Shown in pieces: positions 39,675 through 58,559 of a DNA stretch of 64,000 bases. Source of the stretch: Brachyhypopomus gauderio (taxonomy: Eukaryota; Chordata; Actinopteri; Gymnotiformes; Hypopomidae); contig NC_135218.1 of assembly GCF_052324685.1 (NCBI RefSeq), positions 12,347,858 to 12,411,857 of the forward strand, read 5' to 3'. The notes beneath the pieces were generated by a model. That model was not told the DNA's origin, did not search any database, and saw only the letters and a program-made list of their open reading frames with translations. The position numbers were made by a program, and so were the translations under genes. Each line of letters begins with the position of its first letter. Position 1 is the stretch's first letter.

Positions 39675-41476
39675 CGCGTGTGTGTATTAAGTAGGAATTG
39701 TATCACTGGACATTTAAATGTACTGTAAGAAATATTTCCAGATTAGATTGTAGCATATATTTTTCTGTCTGACACTAAACTAGGAAGTGTCCAAAACCTC
39801 CCTAAATAATATGTATAATTTATAGTTCACTAACTGCACTTAACTCCTTATTCTCTGTGGTCAGGTGACTGATGACTACACTGTGATAGGCAAAAACCTG
39901 TTCAAGAAAGAGACCAATCTTCAACTGTTTGTGGGGTTAAAGGTTACACTTTCATCAGGAGAAGCAGGGATCATTGAAGGTGGCTTTGGTCAGAGTGGCA
40001 AGATCAAAATTAGAGTGCCAGGTATGTAACACACTTACATATAAGTGATAAGGATATGTAAAGAAAGTTTTTTTTATTTGTGTGTGTTTGTGTACACAAT
40101 GTAAATAAGAGAATTCCAAGAGTGTGCAATGCAGTAATCAGAGCAAAGGGTGGCCATTTTGAAGAAACTAAAATATAAAACATATTTTCAGTTATTTCAC
40201 CTTTTTTTTGTTAAGTACATAACTCCACATGTATTCATTTATAGTTTTGATGCCTTCAGTGAATCTACAATGTAAATAGTCATGGAAATAAACAATTGAA
40301 TGAGCATTGAATAAGAAGGTGTGTCAAAACTTTTGGCTGTAGTATATACGTGTGCGTGTGCGTGTGTGTGTGCGTGTCTATTTATGTATAGACTGGCAGA
40401 GAGATGTAATGCCCCTGACACACATGTAGAGTCACTTTATTTTAATCACACTTGAAAATACTTGTCCTTTTCCTTACCCTAAAGGCTCTTTTATAGAATT
40501 TAAACATATGCGTAGACACAGATTTCTTTTAGTGCAGATATCACTTTTGCAGGTTGGATCTAAAAAAATTAACAAAAAGAAGAAAAATGTGGCCTGAACT
40601 TGAAAACAATTTTCTCAGCTTGAATATAGAAACAACTGGATCAGTTGATATTGTCTTTAATTTTGACATTGTAGTACTATGTACTATACAGAACGTGGTT
40701 ATGAGCTAAGGCATATTTTGACATGGTAGGCTTTGGTCCATTTGCTGTCTTTGGTTTGAGAATCTATGGTCTGAGTCAGGGTATGAGAAAACCATAATCA
40801 TAATATAATGTTTGAATTTGGTGCAAACCTTGTGAAAATCTTGTGACAAATAAAATTAAATGGCAATTTAAAAAGGTTTACCACTGATCATCACTCAGCA
40901 GCCTTTTAGAATTTTAATCTATAATAATTTTAACCTCTAATATTACATTGCCACACCGTAGATTAAAATGATTGTAATTCAGAGGCCAGTTTTTGCTATC
41001 AAAAGCACAATGCACAGAAATGTGGTTTCATACAAATCATGGCCAGAATCCTCAAAATACTGAGGATCCTATTAAACATTTTCTCTTTGACAGCGAGTTT
41101 TAGTTAAAACTCTAAAAGCATAATTAGGGATGGCCATACTTACCGTAATTATGAACAGATACTTTCCTTAGGAAATCTTTGGATTTTGGAGTAAGTGACT
41201 CTTGTCATACTTGTCTTCATGTCAACACTGAGGATTTAATTTCACATTTCATTTCACATTTTCATTGTTACCTTTTGCTAAAAAATCTTTTTAATTCCAG
41301 AGGGACTAAAGGAAGAAACAAAGCAGCTGCTTTCCTCTTCTTCCAAGAAAAAAGGAAAGGCCAAAAATGAACCGACCAATGAAGAACAAGCCAAGACAGA
41401 CTCTCAGCCAATCACCATTCACCTGAACTTCAAAAGATACGTTTATGACCCCCAAAAAAAGATGGTACAGTTTTGA
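36408..41476 (+). CDS. eefsec: Selenocysteine-specific elongation factor eEFSec, 7 exons
   Basis: Exons 36408-36720, 37922-38129, 38283-38379, 38560-38724, 38918-39553, 39865-40021 and 41301-41476 total 1752 nt (583 aa; human is 596). eEFSec binds GTP and Sec-tRNA(Sec) and works with SECISBP2 to decode UGA as selenocysteine. The GTPase motifs are clear: GHVDSGKT (24-31), GITLDLGF (switch I area), DCPGH (91-95) and NKID (145-148). Domains 2 and 3 follow (GSLLMAVDHCFSIRGQGTV, TGTVLQG). The C-terminal domain 4 ends ITIHLNFKRYVYDPQKKMV. The upstream frame is open for 37 more codons, but MADPAANTGVGVPRILN is the family-like start. TG microsatellites sit in introns 1 and 5, and the first abuts the acceptor. 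AATAAA is at 41655-41660. Confidence 0.96.
37855..37918 (+). repeat. TG microsatellite immediately before the eefsec exon 2 acceptor
   Basis: About 32 TG units end in tttag at the exon boundary (37921). The pyrimidine-rich ctctctctcttccctccc tract lies about 80-120 bases further upstream, beyond the repeat. Confidence 0.9.
39595..39686 (+). repeat. TG microsatellite at the start of eefsec intron 5
   Basis: About 33 TG units followed by gcgcgtgtgtgcgcgtgtg, beginning about 40 bases after the exon 5 donor. Alternating purine/pyrimidine DNA of this length can adopt Z-form. Confidence 0.85.
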
Positions 41477-44400
41477 ATATTAAACAACACTAATTGCTGT
41501 GGGAAAGACCACTTGACAGGAGTTTTTCTGCATGACAGCAGTGCATGACAGATGAGTTGCTGGGCACGTGAGTGTGGAAGGTGTATGTACGTATGAATGT
41601 CTTCATCTGTTTGGCGTTCTGTTATTTTGAAGTCTTCATATATTTTCTCTCTGGAATAAAAGACTGTACATTCTTTAAAAAAACTGTGTACTTAATTTGT
41701 ATATACCATGGTCTGCTAGATGAAGAAAAAAGACAAACAAATCAATTTCACCGCAGTTGTGCTCTAGGGCTTAGTCTGGTATTCCCATGTAGAGAGCTGC
41801 ATTTCTGGCCATCTCCAAAGTGCTGCTCGGAGGACTGTGACCTTCAGGCACTTTGGAGCCAACACTAAACTGATGCCGATTGTTGGGACTGTTCCCCTTC
41901 ACAGCTAAGTGGACTTCAGCTCTCGTTGGACATGTTGCTCTTAGGTTTACCATATTCAGTAGTGGAATATTAAATATGTCTTTGTGTGAGTAAACAAAAT
42001 TAATGGTAGGACATATTTTCTGTTGTCAAATCATGTGTATTTTGACCTCATGTACCCTGATTTTTGAGCATTTTTTAATTTCACCCCAGCCATCTGCTGT
42101 GTGCGTTTGTCATTTGCCACAAATGTTACAGTGGGTGTTAAACATTACTTGGCATATAAGAGTTCATATACTATTCATCTGCTCAAAGGAAACAACCTAT
42201 AAGGCAAAAGTATTTTCTAATTCACAAATTGTATAACAAAATATTCCCACATTGTCTCAGTTTCTCTTCTATTAGCAGTGTGGATATGACCATTCTGTGT
42301 GTGTTGTATGTCGTGTGTGTGTCAAGGTTTTCCTGTGCTCTGTATAAACATGAAGCAGAGTTGAGTTTCTTTCATTAATTACAACAGGAACAAGAGTATT
42401 CAGCTAAACACTGCAGGGCACAACTCTCTCTCTCTCTCACTCACTCACTCACTCATCACAGAAGTGTGTGATTGTGGCCTTTAAAAAAAATACTTTTGTT
42501 GAATGACTATACCATGACTCCTATTACTTAGGTACTCACTGGTTTTACCAATAAATAACTCAATAGTCACCTTTGATTATGATTATTTTTATAAGTGACA
42601 TGCAGCCATGTTACGATAATTGTGACTGTTTTGAATCTCCCATTTTACATGCATTTGATCTCTCTCTTTCTTTCTCTCATTCCCTGTCTGTGACAGTCAG
42701 ATAGAAATCTCAGTCCGATTATGTTAAAATGGAGCTCTTTCAAGTGTGGTGTGTGTATGTATTTATGAACCTGGCTTTGATATGACAGCTTGAGTCTGTT
42801 AACCTCTCTAATCAGGGTCCTTTATCAGAGAGGTTCTATATTGTGCCTGTTTACAATTTATAAACGAGTGGAAAGAAAGGAAAGTGGAGGAACCGAAAGG
42901 GGGAAAAGAGTTAAGGGGCAGTAGGGGAATGAAAACAGAACAGTTCCCATGAGATAGAAGCTGCTGATTGGCTCCATCTCTACCCCAAACGCTGGCTGAC
43001 CTTTAGATGAGACCTGTGTGAAACGGGGTCACGTTTTGCATATGAGTCATTACTAATATTAACACTATCGGCTTCATCAGGTGAGGAACAATTACCTTGT
43101 GTGTGTGTGTGTGTGTTTGTGTGTGCGTGCGAGCGAGAGAGAGACAAGTGACAGGTGACAGAACAAATTATTATTAGATCTGACATGTAATTGCTTTGTG
43201 CTCAGCATTTATGTATGACACTAGGATGTATTGTTAAAGGATAAGAAAATACTGCAGATTTGTCACTGAGCCTGTAGTTGTTCAGAAAAAGTAAATAAAA
43301 TTCACCAGTAGTAAAATAATAAAAAGTTATGACATAAGAATAGAAGTACCACAGACACACAGAAACCTGCCAAACTGGACGATGCTTCATGCCAGTCATG
43401 ATACAGTTCACTTTAAACCTGACCTGTTTAATGATTTCTTATTAAGTTCCCAATGACTCTAAAAAGGAGCCACGAAACCATGAAGCTGGAGCAAGGTTTT
43501 CAGCTGAGAAATGTCGTTTTGAAGCTTCCTGCAAAATAATTATCTTGCTTAGTGACATCAGCAGTGGCAGCTTTAAAGCTTGAGTGTCTGCCGAGAACAC
43601 TGAAAGCAGTTTTTTGTCTTTACCAGACCTGATGAATTTTCCTTTCAGTCATATCGAATGCAGTCCTGCGAGTTGGAGCAGTCTTTTATTCTGTCACATT
43701 CAACTAAAACAATATGTAATAATAACTGTATAAGCAATAATAGCTGTTTGAGTTGGAAAGGCAGAGCCCTCATTGGTGAGAACCAAAAATGCATACCAAC
43801 TCTATACACACATCCACAAGTGATTTAAAGGGGAGAGACAGTCTGCATTTTTAAAGGAAATGTCTGAGATTGTCTTGGGAGATTTTGCAATCTCAAGCAA
43901 ATACTATAGAAATACATCAGCTTTTATTCAACTGCCTGATTTAGGGTCTGTGTGGTTGATTTTCTCTAACTCCAGTTTAGTGCTTTATACCTGTAAACAG
44001 CTTTATCTGCTGCAAAACTGCAGTTGTAATTAGTAAAAAAGTACAAAAAAAATTACATTATGATAATTTCAGACTTTAAAACTTACCTGTCACAGGTTTT
44101 TTTTTTTCAAATTTGCAGTTAAACTTTACACATCTTAAGCATAACTATTATATAATGAAACCACTACATTTAAAGCATTAATAATGGAAGCAGCTTTCTT
44201 ACATAAGAAACATCCATGTTCTGTATGTAAGTCATCCATTTCCTCTTGCCAACTTGACAATTTCAATTAGTCAGTCAGTTATTTAATTACACAACAAAAT
44301 CAATTGATCAATCTATTGATCAGTTAGGCAACTCTGGATGTCTCTCTGCTGAACATGAAGTAATGCCTCTGTTACTGTTCTAAGGCGGAAGACAGCACTA

Positions 44401-44884
44401 GTAGCACACCGAACACTCCTGTATTCTGAAAACATATGAATATGTCAAAGATTGGTAGCAGGGTATTTGTTCTTATAATATTTTTATCAAAATTTTCAGA
44501 AATGACATTTTATGTATAGTGTTTGGTGGTGATATATGTATATCCGTCTCACTGTGCACGTATCTTGTTTCACTCCTTCAAGTACAGGTGTTATGACGGT
44601 ATATGGGAAACAAAAACATAAAACTTGACCATAGCAAAGCCACAGTCATGTAACACAGTCATTCAGCAGTGAGTCTTTGTTCTGGGCTATTCAATTTCCC
44701 ATGATCCCAGCTTCTGTATTCTCTCCATATCGTGACTTTGTCCACTCCCACCTTGTCCTTACTCTTCCTTTGTCCTGGTCTTTACGTCTGTCCTTTTTGT
44801 TTAATCTCTTCCTTCTGTTTCCTTGTGAGCTCAGTTATTTATGTACATCAGCATCATAGTGTGCTCATAAAATACATAGGTGTG

Positions 44885-44886
<2 letters not shown>

Positions 44887-44969
<83 letters not shown>
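44887..44969. repeat. TG microsatellite, about 41 units
   Basis: Uninterrupted TG repeat in the intergenic stretch between eefsec and gata2. Confidence 0.95.
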
Positions 44970-44973
<4 letters not shown>

Positions 44974-46273
44974 AAGAAATTAAGGTATACAAGTTAAATA
45001 CAGTACAGTACAGACTATGAAGGGACTGAAAGGAAAAAAAGCTCTAAGACAGGTCATTTTGTGCACAATAGCAGGGTCATAGTTGAACACACACATACAT
45101 TCTCAGACTCACCAATCTAATAACCTAGTGAGCTAAAAGCCTTCTGGATCCGTTAGTAATGAGACTAACAGCATTAGTGGGCTCTCTCTCTTATCTGGAA
45201 ACGATAAACAGAGTCATCTATTAAATTACAGCTATTCAATTAAGGCCTATGTCTAAACAAACAATTATCAGAGTGTAAGAGTGTGATGTTTATGGAGATC
45301 ATTTCTGTGCGTGTATGTGTGACCGAGGGCTTACATGATCTCATATTTGCATGAGTCTGTGTGTGTTTGATACAAAGATAAGCAGTAGTCAGCATGTGGT
45401 CATAAGCATGTAATGTTTATTTTTTTATGTATGACCGAGCAAAAGATCGAGCTGTGAAAGAGTTTTAATAAAATAATTCTATGTTGTGAGGAATTTCTGT
45501 GCTTAGTGAACTGTATTAGTTAGATAACATCAAAACATTACTATAATAGAGTAGAAAGTGTGAAACCAGATACACCCACAAGCACAGACTTCTTCCTTTC
45601 TCTCTCTCTGTTTCCACCATAGAGGACGCATTCAATCTCATCAGGAGGATCATGTACATTAACACACATGTACACAAATGTGCTCCTAATTTAGATTCAT
45701 TAATATAATGTTACGCTTAAAATCTTATACGCCAGCAAAGTGTAAGGTTTCGCCGCTGTGGTGCATGCATACAGATAGTGGAGTGAATGTCAACTGTGTA
45801 TATAGGGAGTGTGGTTACAGTATGTATTCTAATTACAGGTCAAACTCAAAGGATCCATCTATCACTCAATACAGCGCTCAGGTTACTCTGGTGATAGGAA
45901 TCCTATTCTACCCATAAGCTTCTAGAATTTTCTTTTTCAATCAAAACAATATAAACACAATTGGAGTTCAGTAAATGATCTGACTTGTTCTGTCTAGGTC
46001 AAACTTTTATATACCTGTGTATATCTGGGTGTGCATGTATTTCTCTCTCTCCCTCTCTCTACATATGTGGGTCTCCTTTGTCCCCCACCATGCACATTTT
46101 GCAAATATTTGTCAGTCAGCCAGCTTATCTGTCATCAGTAGTTTGCCATGCCCTCTGCTCCTTTAGCCACTTTTTTAGTCTTCTGGTTTCACGTCTGTGT
46201 GTCCTTATACATTAATATTGCTGTTCTTATTATCCCCCCCTCATGTAATTGAATAAAGGAGGGTGAGTTTCAG

Positions 46274-46515
46274 GGCTTAAATCCCATTGTTAAGTGTAGG
46301 CCTATCAAACAGAAACAGAAACCTGTGTTATGAATGTACAATGTACAAAGTTCTAATGTTTTTACATGCAAATATTTATAATATTTTGGTGGCTTTTTCT
46401 GTCTATCACCAAAATATTATAAATATTTGCATGTAAAAACATTAGAACTTTGTACATTGTACATTCATAACACAGGCTTCTGTTTGATAGGCCTACACTT
46501 AACAATGGGATTTAA

Positions 46516-46518
<3 letters not shown>
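46274..46518. mobile_element. Hairpin-forming foldback element, about 245 bp
   Basis: The left arm from ggcttaaatcccattgttaa to the right arm ending ttaacaatgggatttaagcc forms a near-perfect inverted repeat with arms of about 110 bases. The arms meet around ggctttttctgtctatc (46392-46408). It directly abuts a long AT microsatellite (46519-46598), perhaps grown from its TA target site. Confidence 0.85.

Positions 46519-46598
<80 letters not shown>
46519..46598. repeat. AT microsatellite, about 40 units
   Basis: Uninterrupted AT repeat directly after the hairpin element, followed by shorter imperfect TA blocks to about 46636 and a CA block at 46666-46706. Confidence 0.95.
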
Positions 46599-46600
<2 letters not shown>

Positions 46601-46663
46601 TTTATATACATATATATTTAAGTATATATATATATATTTGGCAGAAGAGATGTTATTACTTAT

Positions 46664-46710
<47 letters not shown>

Positions 46711-46883
46711 GGGATGTGTGTGCATAAGTAATAACCTCTCTCCTGCCTCCGGCCTACTTTCCTCCCTCTAAAATTTCCCTCAGGACAAAACCACTAGAAC
46801 AAGTAAAAGAAAAGACTTGCAATAGAATACACACATAAACATTATCTCTCTCTTTCTCTCCCTCTCTCCTTCTCTCTCTCTCA

Positions 46884-46914
<31 letters not shown>

Positions 46915-47619
46915 CCTCAGATATTCAGCTCCTCATATCACACAAACTGTCCCTAGAGAGAGGAACTGAGTATTTCAAGTTGGCGTTTGCCATTTGAAAG
47001 GAATGATTGTTTTTTTAACAAAGGGATGAATTAATTTACCTGCTAAACAGAAAGATACAGAAAGGAAGAGAAAGCAAAAGAAAAGGTAAAGAAAGCTGAT
47101 GAATGTATCCTGGGGTTGAAGGAGTTGTGTGTCCCAGTTTTTAGTTAAAACCTTAGTAAACACACACCTGTTGAGCCAGACCTTGCAACCACCATATGGT
47201 AATGCTGCTATTGAATTAAGGTTGAATAAAACTCCTGACACTGAGTATGATGATTGCACATTCAAACTTTTTAATGTATATATTCACAAATAATGTTCTA
47301 ACATATTTAAGTAAATAATTTTTATAGTTTTATATAAATTGGCAATTAACACTGCATCCTTGTATAATATTTTGAGAAACAAATACAATCAAGGGATACA
47401 AATTCAATAGACTGCATTGTTATAAACAAACACATTTCAAAATTAACTGTGGTACATTATTGCACTAGTATACAATAATATATCACTATATATGGCTGAA
47501 GAAATTCATAGTTAACCCTTGTGCTGTCTTGCTTGCTATAGTGTACAGTATTTTATTATTTTGGACAGTTCCAGGTCCACAGCTGAACATTAGATGCTAG
47601 CCACCCTCCCTTAGATATT

Positions 47620-47646
47620 GGGGGGGGGGGGGGGGGGGGGGGGGGG
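47620..47646. repeat. Homopolymer G run, 27 bases
   Basis: Twenty-seven consecutive G on the + strand. It could form G-quadruplexes and is prone to sequencing or assembly length error. Confidence 0.85.
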
Positions 47647-47902
47647 CAAAGGCACGTGGCAGCAGATCTAGTAGAATGATGTGTACAGATACTATCATTT
47701 ACACCGGTCCCTACATGTGAAGATAACCCAACTGACAAGATTTGGGCGACGGGAAAACTAAACTTTAAATTTATGCTGTTATGTAGCTACTTAAGCTTTG
47801 TAAGCATATAATGTGATACATTAATTGGTCTCAGTTGAAAACAGCATCCTATACCTAGAACCTCTGGGACAAATTTCCTGATTGTAAATAAAGAAAAGAC
47901 GA

Positions 47903-47938
<36 letters not shown>

Positions 47939-49109
47939 GAGACAAAAGCATTATGAGATTATGTATTTAAGCATATAGTATATAGTCATACATGATGTGG
48001 TCTATCTTCAGAGGTCAGCTGAAGAACAATTTTAATTTTACTTTCAATTATGTATCAGTTCTTTTTTTACAAATAGAAACAACAACTGCATTAAGTGTTT
48101 GTTGACATAGAATGCCGATGCACGTTCAAACATTTCTATAAATTAGGCTTTATTGTACACTTTAAGTTGTTAGTTGATGTATGGTCAAACTTCAAACATT
48201 GACAAGAATTAAAATAATGAATTACAGCACCACTCCACATATTCTTTTTGAGAAGAAATACGAACATGTGAGTAAAGGAGAGAGGAACAGAGAGGGTTTT
48301 ATAAGGAGGCCCCAGACGGGCCCTACAGTGGCACCCATGACCTGCACACTCAACCCTGACACTCCCCCAGCTGTTAGCAGATAGCTGTCTCTCCTTTCAC
48401 CATTATCTCATCTCTCCACTTTCACTCATTTCTCTGGGGTCCATGACTGCTTTCATTCTCTTTCTTGCACCTTCTTGCAGACAGCATCTCGGACATCAGC
48501 ACGGAGGTTCCTCCGCTAAATCACGCATGTGTTCAGGTCTGTCTGTGTGTTTACTTGTGTAATTGCTGCAGATGCTGCTGTGGTCAGTATACCTGTTTTA
48601 AAAGTGTTTCAGTGACAGCTGAAATGTAATTCCAGTATCTGAGGAGGTGCATTAAGTCTGCCGTGGAACCAGACAGCCCAGAGGGCAACAATCACCCATA
48701 TGCATAGGCCACATTTAGATGCCCATAAAGAAGAATGCAATCCCATAACACCAGTATTTTAGTCTTTTGTTTTACTGAATATATAACAAGAAAAATGTGC
48801 ATTTAGTATATTTTAAGTATGTACTTGTATATGAGTTTGGGTACTGACTAAAGACATGTACACAACACACAACCATTCATTTGCCAACACTGGAAACAAG
48901 CAATGAAGGAAATAAAATAAATTTAAATAATACTTGTAATGAAATAATCTCAATCATAAACTTGTTTCAAATAGTTATTTTGAGATTGTAGATATAATTA
49001 CAAGAACGGGCATGAAATCTTAATGTCATTCTGTAATCTGGAGAGTACCTCCACTATAGGAGGATAACGATGCAAGATTAGTTAGTAAAAATTACTTAAA
49101 GTATATGGA

Positions 49110-49660
49110 CAGGCCCGTAGCCAGGGGGGATCGGAGGGTTCGTTCGATCCCCCCCCCCCCCCCCCGCCCCCTCCCCCGTACACACATGCCCCCTCAAGAT
49201 AGGTAGGCTATTCAACGAATGAATTGTTAATCTCCGGTGGATATACAGACAAACAAATAAGGACAGCAACAACAGACTCACAACAAACTTATAACAGTGT
49301 TGCCAACTCTCACGCAATGAGCATGAGACACTCGCATTTGACTGTCTTCACACGCCATACATCCGATTTCTCACGCTGAAAAAATCTAGTTTATTTATCT
49401 CCGATGTACATCTATGATTCAATGAGTTACTAGTTCGCTCTGGCGCCAACTACTGGCGATCGATCGCTTTAGGCGCAACATAGAGGAAACATATAAGACA
49501 TAACCCCCCCCCCCCCCCCCCCCCCCAATCCCCCCCCACATCAAATCTCACTCCTAGTGATTTTGAAAAGTTGGCAACCATGCTTATAATGAGAGAGCCA
49601 AATGAAGTCCACTTTTGGGGGAAAAAGATCGCCCCCATCACAATGCTGGCTACGGGCCTG
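49110..49660. mobile_element. Fish DNA transposon remnant with a nested MITE
   Basis: The ends caggcccgtagccag and ctggctacgggcctg are inverted repeats. C-rich runs (about 49150-49180 and 49504-49526) lie inside. A second element is nested at about 49293-49583, with ends gtgttgccaactctcacgc and agttggcaacca related to the MITE at 7261-7416. No clear target duplication is visible for the outer element. Confidence 0.65.
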
Positions 49661-50559
49661 AATCCAGTGCTTGAAGTCTGGGCACCTTTGGATAAGATAG
49701 TTGAAGGGGTCTACAGCCACATAATTGGGAACTAATGAAGAAAATGTATCTGAGAGGAGTGGGAACTGGAGCAGCACAACTGGGTAACAGGAGACTTTTA
49801 GGGATGTTCAACACAGTTCTATCAGATACACACACACTGTGACATCCTTGTCTTAAATTATAGAGCTCTAGCAAAGTAAAAAGATCTTTAAAATATTAAC
49901 ACAAATGTGACAAGAATACAACTGAGCCCATGTTGTTTTTCTGCATTAATAGACTAACTGTAAAGTCTCACTGTCTCTACATTCATCTGTCATTGCCATG
50001 GCATCCACTGCTGAAATGGCTAATCATTTCTAAATGATCTGAAAACACCAGACCTTAAGACCTGCTACTTTACAAACACTGCATTGTTCTGGATTTATCA
50101 CACTGATGTACTGCCTATGCCACATGATTCACCAGTACATTTCCCAGGTGCACCAGTACACTTCCCAGGTGCACAAGTACACTTTATCTGTACAGTAACC
50201 CAGTTTGAATGTGTAAGAGTTGGCTAGTATGCCTAAAGAACAGCTAGCTGGTTAGTTACCAGATTTAAAAGTAAAAGTACAAAACTTTACAAAAAATTAC
50301 AAAATGCCCAGTGGAGGCACAGTCAAAGTCTTAAGACTCTCATAAACTAGAATCATACAATGGAGTTCTCTACATAAAGTGCAACTTATTATACATAATT
50401 TATTGTTATAATGAAGTAAAATTCTTTGAAACTTAGAAATGAAAATTTTGTTGTGTTAACTAGTGTGTTAATTTGTGTGTGGTTGTACAAAAACATTTCA
50501 TTCTAAAACTAAAGAATGTTGAAAATGTGTGTCTTTGTGTGTAATATGAGCTCGGTTGC

Positions 50560-55555
<4,996 letters not shown>

Positions 55556-56010
55556 GTGTAAGTGTAGTGCTATCCAGGTGAACTGGGCTCCGCGCTACTG
55601 TGTGAGGTGATTAGACACCTGACAGAAAACCCTTTCTAAGTTTATCCACTGTGGCCCGTCTGTCTTTTACACAGCGAAGCATGTAAAATTATCTTACTCC
55701 AAAGCGCACACCGTGATGGAACACCTAGAAGAAAGCCAGGTAACAGATATTGTTATTTCAGATATTTACTCTGTGCCCGCGTGACTGGTCCTGTTTTGAG
55801 AAGATGAAGTGACCCGAGAGATTTATTTGATGGCAGAGACTTCGTGCGATCTCAAATCTCACCATAACCTCGAGAAATCTTCAATATGCCATTTGTTTTC
55901 TAAAGCTGATTACTTACTCGAAAAATAAATTCTATATATATAAAAAAGTACAACTTACCCAATTACGCTCGTCTATCAGGGAAATCTGGCTTGTGTCTGC
56001 AAAGCAGGGA
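55556..56010 (-). other. Predicted 5' untranslated exon structure of gata2
   Basis: On the minus strand a possible acceptor (cacctcacacag) lies about 48 bases before the ATG (near 55604). A good donor (TTGG|GTAAGTTG) lies at 55958-55959, implying a non-coding first exon from 55959 upwards. GATA2 genes usually have non-coding first exons. No start site is visible, and 56010-56350 holds only AT-rich sequence with a CACGTG-like motif ('gacacgtgaaacc', about 56200). Confidence 0.35.
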
Positions 56011-58559
56011 TGAGTGAGTGCATTTGTTCTTGTTCAAGTTTTAGTCCACGTTTTGTGTTTGAATCCTAACTAGACATTTGTCCAATGACCTGCCAGCCTA
56101 GATGAAACAGAATTCTTATTTATGAGGCCAGGGGCGGGATCTTGTCCCCAACATTGAAGTCTTCCTGGCCAATTAGACGTCGCTCTTTTTCACGTTTGAC
56201 ACGTGAAACCAGGTTTTCACCGTAGGTGACTCTTCTCCTGACTCAGTGCGCTACACCGCGCACTTACGAGGAGGTCATTAATGGGTACTTAGCTTATTAA
56301 CAGTCTGGAAGTATGTGTGTAAAAGGCTGGGTTAAGTGCTATCACATTGCCTGTGCCATTGAGCGTAAATTAGGACATGAAAGTATCAGTAAGTAGAGGT
56401 GCTTGGTAAACAAAAATGATTAATTGCTTTAATAATGCAGAAGGTTTAAAACAGACAAGAATATAATAATGTGCATAAAACCTCAGGAAACTGTAATTGT
56501 AATCGTTTATTTTTATCATTGTTTTATGATAAATAAAAAGTACTATGCCAGAAAACATTTTCTAACGTGTTCAGTACTATAGCCTATAAGGCATTTTACT
56601 CAGTATACTGCCAGCACTCTTTTGTGAGATGATGTAGTATAAAAAAATACATAAGAAATAAAATAAAATCTGGTTTTCCCTAATATAAATTTGGAGAAAT
56701 AGGCTTCATGTCATTATTCTTTTTGCTTTTCACTACAGCATCAAGATTTAGCCACATATATAGCTAAACTCATTCCAACACAATACATCATGAAAGAATG
56801 TATTTCAATAGCTGAAAATGGACATCTAAGGCAAAGAGCCCCTTTTCTAACTGAGGTTAATGAGCTTGTCCCCACTCATTGGCTGTGCAACTTTGCACAA
56901 AGACATCTCTTAAGCATTAATTCAGAGAGTCAACTTCTTTGTAGGCTCTGTTTGTCTCTCAAGAGTGTTGTCATTGTGTGAGAGAGAGATTGATTTTACA
57001 GCCTATTGGTTACCTCTCATGCCTAACTGTGACAGGATAGGCTTAAAAGAATGAAATCATTTGTAGTAGATTTGTGCTTCAGAAACAGATTCTCATACAT
57101 AGTTAACTTGTAAATCAGGTTACATTATTGAATCACTAGTAATGTCTTAGATGTTCCTTATATTTAAAATGACCTTTTCACAGACAGCAGGACAAGATAA
57201 CAAAAAATCTGATCCTTCAAAATAGCAGAATGCATTAAAAATGTCATTTGTTAAAATCATTAGTTAATTGTGATTATTGAGATAGCTGTATCACAGTAGT
57301 TAAATACTTTTAAAAGTTTTGAAGTTACATAGCTATTCTGCACGTCTCTGTGCTGCAAGGGCTTTGTGACTGTGAATCTGAATAAAAACAGTATCAAAGC
57401 AGCAAGTTGTGATGAACAAAGAACATTAAATAAGGATTGATATAATAGAATTGTTAGGATTTGATATTTACTTTCCCACATCCAGTTCTGAGATGGTTCT
57501 ATCTGGTACTAAAATGGATTCCCCTAAAGCTGAAGCATAGAGAAGCATATCATTTCTTTAGCAGTCTAACTAATGCAGTACTGCCACAAAGTTATCTACA
57601 TGAAGGATGTCTGCTCATACCAGATCTAGGAACCAGTCAGTTTCCGAAAGCCAATCGCATAGCCGATATCAGTACTCCAAATGTATGATTCTGTTTTGTC
57701 CATCCTTGTCTTAACCATTTCAGCAGCTAGTTCTCCAGGTTCCTTGTGGGTCTCGTTGAACACCCCTTTATTACGAAACCTAAGCATTCCTTAGTGGTTC
57801 TTTACAGAACGTCTATGAACACGATACTTGCCTCTCTGCAGAATATACAACTTCAGAATAGTTTATGGTTCTACTTAGAACTTGTTTGTCAAACCTTCAC
57901 ATTGCGTGTAACAATATTTAGAGCATTTTCCCTTTTTTCAGTTTTCTGCAGTCGCTGGAGCTGAACAGTGTAACTCATGTCTTCCTTATTGCCTTGCAGT
58001 CAAAAGTTCATTTCCTGCAGAGGGAGAAACAGAAAAACAGTATTTATTGCATATTACAGTAACAGCCTGCCAATCACATTATCCTTCTCCCAAGAAAACT
58101 GACCAGATATTTAATTGATACAGTTTTTCAGTCCGTGCTAAAAAGCCAGAGAAAATCTTTCATTAGGCAATGAAAAGCCTTTTTCTTTTTTGCGTAATGG
58201 TTGCACCATTACAATCCAACCAGAAATGGTATACCAGTGAATCCCTGAATTCTTTTACTGACATTCACACATCTTCAGTTAATTCATGGTCCTATGTATA
58301 ACACAAGACTATGAAGACATTAGGCTACTGAGGACATTCCTGAATGTCTACTTAAGTGTTTTGGATTTTCAGAACAGCAGCAATAAACTATGGCCTAAAA
58401 AATCCACTAGGTGTTGAAAGTGTTCTGCAAGAGTCTTGGCCCAAACTGCAGTTGCCCAATTTTAGATGGAGGTACTGACTTGCTCTTAATAGTGAACCAG
58501 AGACAGAATGCTAAAGAGCTTTACATACTAGACATGACATCTCTGTACGATCTGTAGGC

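Larger units (their letters stand above)
41477..50559. other. Intergenic stretch without recognisable genes (eefsec to gata2)
   Basis: I see no conserved protein or RNA gene in about 9 kb. It holds microsatellites: TG at 43098-43125 and 44887-44969, AT at 46519-46598, CA at 46666-46706 and 46890-46912, and GAAA at about 47905-47940. It also holds a hairpin element, a G-run (47620-47646) and a transposon at 49110-49660. It flanks the 3' side of a gata2-type gene, so distal enhancers may lie here, but none can be named by eye. Confidence 0.6.
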
